DNA of 64,000 bases from the NCBI GenBank assembly GCA_028564705.1, contig JAPXFQ010001532.1, positions 248,001 to 312,000 of the forward strand. The letters are read 5' to 3'. The translations under genes were made by a program, and so were the position numbers. Numbering within the stretch: position 1 is the first letter of the stretch; each line of letters starts with the position of its first letter. The notes under the pieces were generated by a model. The model saw nothing but the letters and a program-made list of their open reading frames with translations. It ran no database searches and was not told the origin of the DNA. Positions 11,701-22,900 of the stretch are shown here, in pieces. Source of the stretch: Apricaphanius iberus (Eukaryota > Chordata > Actinopteri > Cyprinodontiformes > Aphaniidae).

Positions 11701-12139
11701 TACTTGTAATTAATTTTAGGCATTTAGAACATCTAAACAATCTCTCCTTTATCATAAAGAAAGTATTACTTTGGGGAATTATGATTTACATTACTTTAAT
11801 GATTTCTTATAGGGGAAAAAACACAAGGTAAAGGACACCTTATAGTTACATTGAACTTGTTTGTGGCACCTGTGACACCTGTGGCAAATAAAGAACAACT
11901 TTTAATAATAACTGAATGGGAAATAACATTTATTAAATGTGAGCATGTGACTAAATTTACATACTTAAACAACTTCTGAAACAGCTATATCAGATAGCCA
12001 GAAAAAAACAAAAAATTTACTTACAGATTTAAACAGAAATACTTGACTTGGTAAAAACGAGAGAGTCCCCATCTGAATAAAAAATTAAAGAAAGAACACA
12101 CAATATATCAAATCTTATAACATAACAGAGTCATATTCT

Positions 12140-13620
12140 GCATTTGCATCAGCACCAGGACATTGTAGCTGAGCAGGTTTTAAGGTTTTCAGCCTAGTCT
12201 TAAAAACAGACAGAGTATCTGCCTCATGGACTAAAACTGGGAGCTGGTTCCACAGGAGAGGAGCCTGATAACTAAAGATCTGCCTCCTATTCTACTTTTA
12301 GAAGTCCTAGGAACTACCAGTAGACCTGCATTCTGAGAACGAAGTGCTCTGTTAGGAACATATGGAACAATCAGATTTCTGATGTACGATGGAGCTGATT
12401 ATTAAGGGCTTTATAAGTAAGGAGGAGGATCTTAAACTCTATTCTGGATTTAACAGGGAGCCAATGGAGAGAAGCTAAACAGGAGAAATGTGATCTCTTT
12501 TTAATATTCATCAGAACTCTTGCTGCAGCATTTTGGATCAACTGAAGGATTTTAGTTGTATTTTGTGGACTTCATGATAATAAGGAATTACAGTAGTCCA
12601 GCCTTGAAGTAACAAATGCATGGACTAGTTTCTCTGCATCACTCCTGGACAGGATGTTTCTAATTTTAGCAATATTCAGGAGGTGAAAGAAAGAAATCTT
12701 ATAAACCTGTTTAATATGGGATTTAAATGTCATGTCTTGGTCAAAAATTACACCGAGGTTCTTTACATTATTACCAGAGGCCAAATTAATGCCATCCAGA
12801 TGAAGTGATTGATTTAGCAGTTTCCTTTTTAAAGGTTCTGGTCCAAAGACAACAACTTATGTCTTGTCTGAATTTAAAAGTAGAAAATTCAGAGTCTTCC
12901 GAGTTTTTTTTTCTTCCAGACATGCTTGTAATCTACCTAACTGATTGGTTTCATCAGATTTTATGGAGAAATATTATTGTGTGGCATCAGCATAACTGTG
13001 AAAATTCGTTCAATGTTGAGTAATTATTTTACCAATCAGTAGTATATATACAGTAAAGACAATCGGTCCAAGCACCCTGTGGCACTTTTCAAGTAACCCT
13101 GGAGAGAGAAAAATATCATTAACATGAACAAACTGGAATCTGTTGGACAGATATGATTTAAACCAGCCTAGTGCTGTTCCCTTTATCCCTACAACATGTT
13201 CGAGCCTTTCTAAGAGAATAATATGATCGACTGTGTCAAAAGCAGCACTGAGATCTAACAAGACCAGAACTGTCACAAATCCATTATCTGAGGCCATTAG
13301 AATATCATTAGTAACTTTCACCAGTGCTGTTTCAGTGCTATGATGAGCTTTAAAACCTGACTGAAATTCCTCAAACAGGTTGTTGCTGTTCAGATGCTCA
13401 CATACTTGATTAGCAACTATTTTCTTAAGAATTTTGGATAAGGAAGGAAGGTTAGATATAGGTCTGTAGTTAGCTAAATCATCTTGATCCAGGGAGGGTT
13501 TCTTTAGTAAAGGTTTAATTACAGCAACCTTAAATTCCTGAGGCACATATTCATTTATTAAAGATAGGGCCAGTAATTGGAGGGAACACTTCCTTAAATA
13601 ATTTGGTTTAGATGGTGTTC
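12140..13620 (-). mobile_element. L2-type LINE reverse transcriptase, inactive copy
   Basis: Minus-strand frames give the RT in order: [74 protein letters not shown] and, after a shift, the catalytic box as YADATQ instead of YADDTQ near 12985. The segment [17 protein letters not shown] with TSRLDYCNSLLS at 12572-12784 is the C-terminus. A sister copy lies at 40350-41812 and a fragment at 27950-28450. Confidence 0.85.
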
Positions 13621-13819
13621 AGTGTTCAACTTGATTCTTAAGAGGAAGCAAATATTTCTGATAAGTCTCTTATTGACCGAATATCCTCAGTGTCTGCATT
13701 ACAGAAAATAAACTTCTGCTGCACGCTATAGATCTGGCTTTTGCTTGGTTATATAAAAAGTATTCTTTCATCGGTTCCTTTTTTTCATTCTCTGTTTCTT
13801 CTCTGTGTTCTAAAAACTC

Positions 13820-14108
13820 CAGATGGTTGTGTCAGATTGCAGCTCGTACTGAGCTAAATGGTCTTGAAAGTTTCTTCCAGTTAAAGGGTATTTCTTCTTC
13901 TCCACTGTCGCTACATGCTTGCTTAGTATGAGGGATTACTCAGAGGATTGCTGTGCATGGAAAATATGCTTAAAAGGGGCACAACCTCACGTCAAAGACT
14001 TGACTTCATCTGTGACACAAAACTTTTTAATGAAATTATTTTGCTTGTAAAGTGCCTTGAGATGACATCCGTTGTGAATTGGCACTATATAAATAAACTG
14101 AAATTAAT
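13820..14108 (+). mobile_element. L2-type LINE 3' UTR fragment
   Basis: TTTCTTCCAGTTAAAGGGTATTTCTTCTTC, CACTGTCGCTACATGCTTGC and the end AAAGTGCCTTGAGATGACATC.GTTGTGAATTGGC.CTATATAAATAAA match the 3' UTR type found in fish L2 elements. Its plus orientation is opposite to the RT at 12140-13620, so it is a separate insertion. Confidence 0.7.
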
Positions 14109-14869
14109 TTAATAATAATTCAAGTCTTTTAGTTTTAAATTGTTTCATTTCCCGCCCTATCAAAAATAAAAGATATAGCAGATGGTTACATTAAGTGAAA
14201 CTTACCTACACACTGTTTTGACATAAAACACAGTACCAAGGTGTGTCTTTGTTTGGAATCTGTGCTGGTGTCATTTCAATGCACAATGTGCGTTATTTCA
14301 AATTGTACTATTAAAAAAATCTGCGAAAAGCGAAGCCAAGAAAAGTTAACTGCTTTATTAGCGAGGGACCACAAGCCTACTAATCAAGCATGCAAACATA
14401 CTCTTTAAATAGTCTATAAGTCTACATAAGTAATAATCTTTAAATAACTCTTGAAATAGTTTTCATCAGAATCCATTGAAGTGCATCAAATGAAGAACTT
14501 CTTATCTCTTTAATAATGTGTTATTTAAACACTGTATTGCAACATTTTTAAAGCAATGACCTTAATTGGTGGCTGATTATGATTGGCTAGTGCTTAAACA
14601 CAATATGCACCCTTTATCTGATTGGTTGAAAGGCAGTGGCCACGAGGCAGTCATGAGGTGATCACTGAATACTAGAATACTGAATACTACAAAATATGAG
14701 AACTAGGATCATCACTAATATGAAAGTATGAAAATGACCATTGAATAGGTACTCATGAAGAAATGCCACTAGATCCTAAACTGGGTAACCATACAGAATT
14801 AAGTAGGCCTATTTAATGTAAAAAATATAATGAATATATTTGAAAGATATTAAATGAAGAAAGCCAGTC

Positions 14870-15390
14870 ACGGAAGTATGAGCTGTAGTAAGATAAAGGA
14901 GAGATGTACTTCATGTTCTGAGCATTTGGTGGCACTACAACATGCAATGGTGTAGTTATTGAAGATTTTATTGATTTACAACGCAATAAAAAAATCCCTA
15001 AAATTAATTTAAAGGATATTTTCCAAAAGTATGAGCTGTAGTATGATCAGGGGGGGATATTGTTATTATTTGATTTTTTGTGTGATTCTAAACCTGTCGT
15101 ATGTGTAGCAAAAATAAATAAATAAATGACTCCATCATTTTTGCGGTCTTGGTACTTTGTAGACGGTCCCTGTACATTCCCGCATCAGCAGACTCAGTAT
15201 AGAGGCCAATGTAAGCCTCCCAGCGGTGAGGACAGCTCGTTTGGAGGAAAATATGATTGTAGCTCGCTCTCTATTTTGCTGTGATTGCACCGAGGTAACG
15301 GTTTTGTAAAAATAATTTTCCGATGAAAAGTTATTGAACTGGAAAAGCCGAATCTGTGAATATTTTTCTGACTTTACCGAAGTCTTCACC
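14870..15390 (-). repeat. Right arm of a large inverted repeat
   Basis: Reverse-complement partner of 11171-11700, about 3.2 kb away. The shared segment includes a former coding start of the MYB-like gene (AATATTTTTCTGACTTTACCG), so two Harbinger half-copies face each other, or one half was copied in inverted orientation. The ORF at 15135-15389 inside it is antisense noise. Confidence 0.85.
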
Positions 15391-15711
15391 CACTAGCACT
15401 TCAATCAACATCTCCGTAAAGTTTATCTTCTTGTTTTTCTTTTGTTGTTACCATATTTCCATATGCATCAATATTCATGTCCTGCTTTGCATTGACCTTT
15501 TATAGCCAGATTTGGGCGTGTTCAGGGCGGGATATGAGCCAAATTCACGTGCACAAACTTCCAGGAAGACTGTGATTTATAAAGGGAAATTGCTTACACC
15601 TGTGCGTAGGCATGGTTTTATAAATCAGAAATGTTTTTGGCGTACGCAAACTCTTTGTTTTGGTCGTACGTAGACTTTTAGTAGGGATTCTAAGCAATAT
15701 TTTATAAATTC

Positions 15712-15760
15712 CTTGAGATTACCATGACCTGGATGAATGAGAATATTCATATGCTTATTC
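15712..15760 (+). mobile_element. Penelope-like element 3' terminal fragment, right piece
   Basis: CCTTGAGATTACCATGACC and TGGATGAATGAGAATATTCA are the reverse complement of 45605-45645 in the Penelope copy and complete the fragment that breaks off at 10326. Confidence 0.75.
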
Positions 15761-16259
15761 ATTCAAGCGTTTCTACGAGCTGCTGCAACTACCTAAGACA
15801 CAATATGTGACAAAATAACCCTTTTTGAGTTTCACAATATCAATTTTTCCATCGTTAAGTTTGAGAGCTCTCGTCACCGGTGTCCTGTGTGTCATGTCAG
15901 ATCTTCCAACGACAATACATTATCCCTTAACATAGGTATGTCATCATTAGTGTTACAATTGGCATATGTTGTTCTCTGACTTACAGGTTTGTGAAAATGA
16001 AAATAGCTCTCAATGTCCTCTCGCTTCCTTTTTTTTTATAGTTGATATTAAACTTCGGTCCCAATCACAAAATACATTTGGCGGGACTAAAGAGGGCAGA
16101 GTCAACGTGAACGTATCATTCTCATTTTTTATGTGGACAATTGAGCACATTGGAATATTGGTATAGACACGTCCACACCGTCCATACGCAATTTTACGCC
16201 CATGGGTTGGACGATGAGCAATATACACTAGCGAGAGCAAAAAGTAACGCAACATGCCC
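15761..16259. other. Unassigned sequence upstream of tex12
   Basis: No repeat family or exon is recognisable. Short ORFs on both strands (15966-16166, 16010-16255) overlap antisense and show no domain. Confidence 0.35.
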
Positions 16260-16456
16260 CGGTCCTTGCTTCATTAAAACTGCGTGACTTCTTTGTCCCG
16301 ATGTTCCCATGGACCGTGAATGTATCGCGTAGTTAGTGACACGCGCTGCTCCGTTGCTTCCCGTAAAACAACCGAAGAAAAACGACCAGTTGGGCTGCGA
16401 TAAAAGCGCAAAAATACAGGAATATATTTAGTTCTTCAGCGGACCATTTGCTCTTG
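16260..16456 (+). promoter_or_regulatory. Candidate tex12 promoter and 5' non-coding exon
   Basis: The stretch is relatively CpG-rich (ATCGCGTAG, ACACGCGCTGCTCCG) within AT-rich DNA. It has a TATA-like GATAAAAG at about 16400 and a good splice donor, CTCTT|GTGAGTGAG, at 16455/16456. The first ATG-bearing exon at 16907 starts with a splice acceptor, which calls for an upstream non-coding exon on this strand. Position and strand fit, but nothing here proves transcription. Confidence 0.3.
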
Positions 16457-16906
16457 TGAGTGAGCTAGTGAACAGTCACCTCTAAACAATCATTGTTACT
16501 CTTTTTATTACAGTTTATTGGTAGTAGACTAGTGACTAGCTTGTTTTGCTAAGATGTATTTTTCCTAGTTTTGATAAAGTGTTAGCTTATATTGACCATT
16601 AACGGCTGATAAATAATAGTTGGAATGCTGATTAAAATACGAGCATTTTATAAATGGGTTTTATGTAAAGGTTTGCTCATAAAACACATTTTAATGTGAG
16701 CAGATCCCCCAGTTTATGACGTTTGCTAACTGAAGAGGTGAAGCCGAGTAAGCTACATGAAGCACTTTTTATTCTGAGCTTGACAACCTTCCACATAACG
16801 TGTTTTTGACTCACCTGTGCGACTCGTCAATTGTAGCCCATCTCAGAGTATTAGAAATGCCCATTAAGTGTCAGCTATGTTGTCTCCAATTTGATCCCTG
16901 ACAGCC

Positions 16907-16990
16907 ATGGCAGGAAAACTGATGGCAGCGGCAGTAACCAGACAGACACTGAGCAGCAACACAGGGCCAAGCCAGACAACCTTCCCAGAG
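16907..16990 (+). CDS. tex12: tex12 coding exon 1 (inferred)
   Basis: TTTGATCCCTGACAG is an acceptor just before CC-ATG-G, a good initiation context. The 28 codons ([15 protein letters not shown]...) end at GAG followed by the donor GTAGGAAC, phase 0, which fits exon 2. No homology confirms it, because the TEX12 N-terminus varies; the link across a 12-kb intron is inference. Confidence 0.55.
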
Positions 16991-19900
16991 GTAGGAACAA
17001 CTCCTACCAATGTTTCCAAATTAAAGACGCAGCTACAGCAGTCTTCTCTCACCCATTTACTCAGTTTAACAAATTAGAAGCTGGTATTGGTGTTTACTAT
17101 GGAGGAAATCAATGTGATTTACTGGTTTCCTCACAGGACTTTTATTTACACCATTAAAGACAGAACACCTTGAATGCTTTGCCCCTCAATTATGATATGA
17201 TTTTAACATCAAACACATTTTCCTATGAGAGAATAAACAGTCATATAAAAAAAACCAATTACATTACACTGTATAACTGGTCAGAGATTCGGTAGCAGTA
17301 GATATGGACAAGGGAAGCTTCATGTATTTTTTTAACCATGGATGGTTAATGGCCCAGTGCCACAGAAAAGTAACAGCGTATGTGGTAAAAGGCTGCAACC
17401 CGTTAGCGATGCATAGTCGCTACATTTAGGTAACGTCAAGTAAATAAGATTAACTTTAAGCTACATAACTTAGCTGGTAGCTACTTTATCTACCCCTGAC
17501 TTAAAGGTTGAATATGGAACAATTTAATAAAAAGCTATATTTATAAAAAAAATACTTCCATGGGACGTTTAGAGGGGTGCAGAATGAAAGTACACCTTTT
17601 CCTTCCAAATTATATTTGAGATAAAATAAAATAAAAATTTTGACGGATACAACTTTGGTATTCTGTTTATATCTACCAGCCAATAGCGGGCGCCATAGCG
17701 GATTGCCTGATAAGATAAATAGTGGTACTGTGGATAATAATTACTGTAGTTGCCCTAATGGGGTTTGTTCTAGTGTTAGCTAACATAACAAGAAAGTTAA
17801 AAGAACATATTTAACTGCTTACCTGGCAATCTGATAACTTCCACCAAATAAAGTCTGATTTTTTCCTGAGTCTCCAACTCCCCAGCCTTCCACTTCCATC
17901 TAGCCGACTCTCCTCTGATCACTGCAGAGACCCTGCTCGTTGAGTAACTACAGCGCACGGCTCATCCTCCATCCTCCATGCTCCCCTCTCCCCGAGTGGC
18001 TCCAGCCTGCAGCTCGGCTCGTCTTCCCCGCTCCCCACGTAGCTCCAGCGGGCGGCTCGGCTCGTCTTCTCTGCTCCCCACGTAGCTCCAGCCGGCGGCT
18101 CGGCTCGTCTTCCCTGCTCCCCACGTAGCTCCAGCGGGCGGCTCGGCTCGTCTTCCCCTCTCCCCCACGTAGCTTTAGCGGGCGGCTCGGCTCGTCTTCC
18201 CGGCTCCCCACGTAGCTCCAGCGGGCGGCTCGGCTCGTCTTCCCCTCTCCCCCACGTAGCTCCAGCGGGCGGCTCGGCTCGTCTTCCCGGCTCCCCACGT
18301 AGCTCCAGCGGGCGGCTTGGCTCGTCTTCCCCTCTCCCCACGTAGCTCCAGCCGGCGGCTCGGCTAGTCTTCCCCTCTCCCCACGTAGCTCCAGCGGGCG
18401 GCTTGGCTCGTCTTCCCCTCTCCCCACGTAGCTCCAGCCGGCGGCTCGGCTAGTCTTCCCCGCTCCCCACGTAGCTCCAGCGGGCGGCTCGGCTCGTCTT
18501 CCCGGCTCCCCACGTAGCTCCAGCCGGCGGCTCGGCTAGTCTTCCCCGCTCCCCACGTAGCTCCAGCGGGCGGCTCGGCTCGTCTTCCCCTCTCCCCACG
18601 TAGCTCCAGCGGGCGGCTCGGCTCGTCTTCCCGGCTCCCCACGTAGCTCCAGCCGGTGGCTCGGCTAGTCTTCCCCTCTCCCCACGTAGCTCCAGCGGGC
18701 GGCTCGGCTCGTCTTCCCCTCTCCCCACGTAGCTCCAGCCGGCGGCTCGGCTAGTCTTCCCCGCTCCCCACGTAGCTCCAGCGGGCGGCTCGGCTCGTCT
18801 TCCCGGCTCCCCACGTAGCTCCAGCCGGCGGCTCGGCTAGTCTTCCCCGCTCCCCACGTAGCTCCAGCGGGCGGCTCGGCTCGTCTTCCCCTCTCCCCAC
18901 GTAGCTCCAGCAGGCGGCTCGGCTAGTCTTCCCCGCTCCCCACGTAGCTCCAGCGGGCGGCTCGGCTCGTATTCCCCTCTCCTCACGTAGCTCCAGCCGG
19001 CGGCTCGGCTAGTCTTCCCCGCTCGCCACGTAGCTCCAGCCGGCGGCTCGGCTTGTCTTCCCCTCTCCCCACGTAGCTCCAGCGGGCGGCTTGGCTCGTC
19101 TTCCTCGTTCCCCACGTAGCTCCAGCAGGCGGCTCGGCTCGTCCTTCCCGCTCCCCACGTAGCTCCAGCAGGCGGCTCGGCTCGTCTTCCCCGCTCCCTA
19201 CGTAGCTCCAGCGGGCGGCTCATGTACGATTCGTCACTGGACATGGAGCAGGCTGGTCACGTCACATATCAGCAGCGAACCTGTCATCCAAACAGCGTGA
19301 ATCCTCGTTTTGTTGTTGCAACTACCACCTCTGCTCACTAGATGTTTCTATGGGGTTCGTGTTCCATATTCAACCTCTAAGTTACAGTAACAGTTAAGGT
19401 TTGATGGTTTTTACGTATTGACAGAACAAATAAAATGGCCTGTCTAAAGGCTTTTTCAAATGAACATTTTTATTATTTTTTCTCCCCTGCAGCTCAAAGA
19501 ATTGGAATTGAGAACCGTTTCAAACAGGAATCGATAGAATCGGAATCGTTAAAATGCAAACGATGCCCCAAAGTAGTCAACAGTTTGATATACTGTGTGA
19601 CTTCATGTTCTGTGTCTTGTATAAATGCCGTTTGTTGCCAGTTTCGACAAGTAAACTTTAATGAAAACTTTGTTCTGCTTGTCTGCTCCTCAGTTAAGCT
19701 GTGTTTTAAAGCGCTCATGACACCAAATTTTTAGAAGTAAAAATATATAGAATTAAAAAATACACATCATACTCAAGATTTTGGTTTGCCCAGTTCAAGT
19801 CATAATGTGTTTCTAACTGAATCACAGCGAGCTGAAAAGTTTGTTTTCTTTTCACTGTGTGCGCCTCGATGCTAGAGCCCTGTATGGAACAAATTTTTTT

Positions 19901-22900
19901 TTATCCCCCTCCTGCTGTCTCTCTTTCGGTACAGCCGAAATATCGCTCATAATCTCGCTAGACATTATTGCCTTTAGAAAAAAGGGACAGAAAAGCACAA
20001 TTTTTATATTTTTTTTCACTCAAATTTTTAAAATGCCCTGAAAGACTATAATAGAGCGTAATTATCCACGGTAGTAATAGGTTATGACTCCTCTAACCAA
20101 GCCAAGGTGATCTGGGACCCACAGTATAAACCAAGAGTACTACTTGGTGGACATCTAAATATTAGAAGCATTTTGACCAAGTTCATCACTTATGAAGTAA
20201 ACTTGAACCTGGACTTTTTAATATTTGTCTGAGACCTGCTTAATGAATTCACCAATGGCTGGACTGCATGTACCAGGTTCCAACATATTTAGTAAAGACG
20301 GGGTAGGAAATACGGGTGGTGGGGTAATATTTTTTTTTTAAGGGAACACTTTAAGTGCAAACAAATAGAATGGCTCTGTGTGCAACGTTGAATGTATCTG
20401 TCTTAAAATAGATATCTCTCCTGTGTTGATAACGCTGATTGGGATGTATAGACATTCATCAGCGTCTACTGCTTTCTTTGCAGAGCTTCAGCCTCTACAT
20501 AAGGAATGTGATAAGAAAAATGAAGTCATCTTCTGCAGGGTTTTTCCTGGCTCAAATTGAGGCAGAGGTGGTACAAGCCAGACCATGCGCCAACACATGC
20601 ATGAATTCAATGCATTGAACTGACTCACTTTTTTACAGGCAACATTTTTTAGTTAAGCGTTCTAATAAGAATATGACAATGATCATGTTAAAGCATTCTT
20701 TTATTAAAACAATATAATAAAATATAATTCAAAAATGTTCATTTTGTCTTAATTATTAATTTGGATCATTTTCTTCTAGAAAGACAAGGTGTTTTGTCTT
20801 TCTAGAAGAAAATGATCCAAATTAATTATAGTTTTACATACAAAAATAAGGTGCCAACTTTTAACTGAGAGTGCATGGAGTTGTGAGGATTTATACACAT
20901 TTCTCGCAACCGCACAGAGAACATTTCAGCCTTCTATTTTTCATCCTATAGAACCTACTCATGCAATCCTGGCAGTCCAAGGCATCCTGGTCTGGTCCAT
21001 CTATGGCCACCTTCTAACAGACAACCAAGTGCCTCTCCTTCAGTCTGTAGCGCAAAGGTGTCTTCACCTTAAACAAAACAATTAATGCATTAAGTATTTT
21101 TGTATTTATTCTGATACAGACATGAAGAGTGATAGTGTTTTCAATCATAGATTACAATTTTGAGTGCAGAGAAGAGCCTCTCCACAACTGCAGTCTGGAC
21201 AGGGGCTGTGAGGGCGATGGCAGCTGCAAGGCTCAGGGTGGGGTACAGCTCAGTGGGTTCTGCAGACACAAGCCACAGAAGCACCTCTTCCAGGGACTTG
21301 GTCTGAATAAAAGCAGAGTGAAAACAAAGATGAGATTATTCAGTAAAACTAGACTGTTGTGGTGGTGATACAGTTAATGTAACTTAATATGTAGTACCTT
21401 CAGATCAGGACTCCCCACTCTCAGTCTGTAGGAGCTCCACTCAGACAACAGGTCAGACTCCCTCAGTCTTGGAAATTGCTCAGCCAGTGTCCTCATCTCA
21501 GCATCCCCATACTCTGGATTAGAGTTTGCCAAAATTTGTCTGGAGAAGAACAAACTGAAGACAGACAAACTGCCGGTGTTTGGGAATCTGCTGTCAATGT
21601 TTTCAGTCAGTGCAGTCAGAAATGGCACCACCACCTGTAGAAGAATAGAAGAAACTGTAAAAAAGTCCTTCTGTCTACATTACTCAAATACATTCCTAAT
21701 ACATACAGTGTTCTTGAAGCTCTCCCAAACATCCTCATGGAAATATGCAGGGACCTCTTCCTGCAGAGGCTTCAGACCAGCATCAGACTGCAGCCATGCC
21801 TGCCAGCGGTCTCTAACCATGTTGCTCTCTTTCAGCTGTGCCAGAGACAGTTTCAGCACTGTGACCTGTGAAAAAAAACAACAGCCCAGCTAGTAACAAC
21901 ATTTAAATAAACAGGAAACCCAACAACTATTGACCACATACCTCCTGCTCCACCTGAGAGAAAAAAAGGTTTCTCTTCTGAAAAACCAAAGACTGCCGGT
22001 GGATCTTTTCGTGCCCAAGTTGCATTAGGCACAGGGCATGGGGGAAGAACTTGTCCTTCACAAAGTTATACAGCCCTTCAGCGGTTGGCTCATTCCGGGC
22101 TTGGAGTGAGAGGTCTGAATTTCCACCTTACAAAAAATTTATCAGTAAATGACAAAAAAAAGGAAAATTTGATCTGAATTATCTAGCACTAAATATCGCT
22201 AAACTGCAGTTTGATTTGGGGGAGTTCAAAAAGCCTCTCCATGTCCTTGAGACTGCTGGTCCTATTACTGGAGGCCTGGTAGAACCAGAAGATAGTCCCA
22301 ACAGTCCTGGCATATTTGGTGAGGTATTGAACTGCCCTCTGCCCCTAAATGCAGTCTGACACTGCCAGATTGATCGATGTGCCATGCAGTGTACAGTTAT
22401 CAGGCCAGGGAATGAGTCTTTGAGTCCCCCCAACTCCAGCTTTTCTCCCTAAAATGATTTAAATAAAATCTGCCACTGTCAATCTTATTAAATATTAACT
22501 AAAAGGTAAATGCAAAATAGAAATCTCACCTATCATTACTGCAGCTCCATCACTTGCAAAGGAGGCTAGCTTGTCAGTTGGCAGCATCTTCTCATCTCTG
22601 ATGACTCGCAGGATGGTGTCATACAGCGTTGCAGCATCCCCAGCAGACACAGCACCCAAATGCAGCACCCTGGTTTTTACTGCAGTGACTCCCACATGGT
22701 TGGGTCCTAAAAAGCTAAACATAAAAAAAAATATATAGATATATATATATATATAATCTAGTTGAAGTCATTTTTAATACACAATTTTATAAAATTTTAC
22801 AAAGTAATGTTACCTCACAATTAGACGCAGTTGCTTTGTGACAGAGATGTCAGTGGTCTTCTCGACCATTAATCCCCACACAGGGGATTTTGACATCTCC

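Larger units (their letters stand above)
10327..15711. mobile_element. PIF/Harbinger composite inserted in a Penelope 3' end
   Basis: The block begins GGGGTCTCATTTATAAA and ends with a degenerate TTTATAAAT-rich terminus near 15700; Penelope sequence continues on both sides. It carries a plus-strand Harbinger nuclease fragment (10490-10690) and a minus-strand MYB/SANT-like partner gene (10740-11205), the two-gene layout known for fish Harbinger elements. It also contains inverted repeat arms (11171-11700 and 14870-15390) and nested L2 sequence (12140-14108). Exact termini need alignment because the right end has drifted. Confidence 0.65.

Noticed and set aside
17919..19244. Several long minus-strand ORFs rich in [10 protein letters not shown] and AEPPAGATW
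   Set aside because: They are the 43-bp minisatellite read in rotating frames; no start context, splice site or non-repeat sequence supports a gene.
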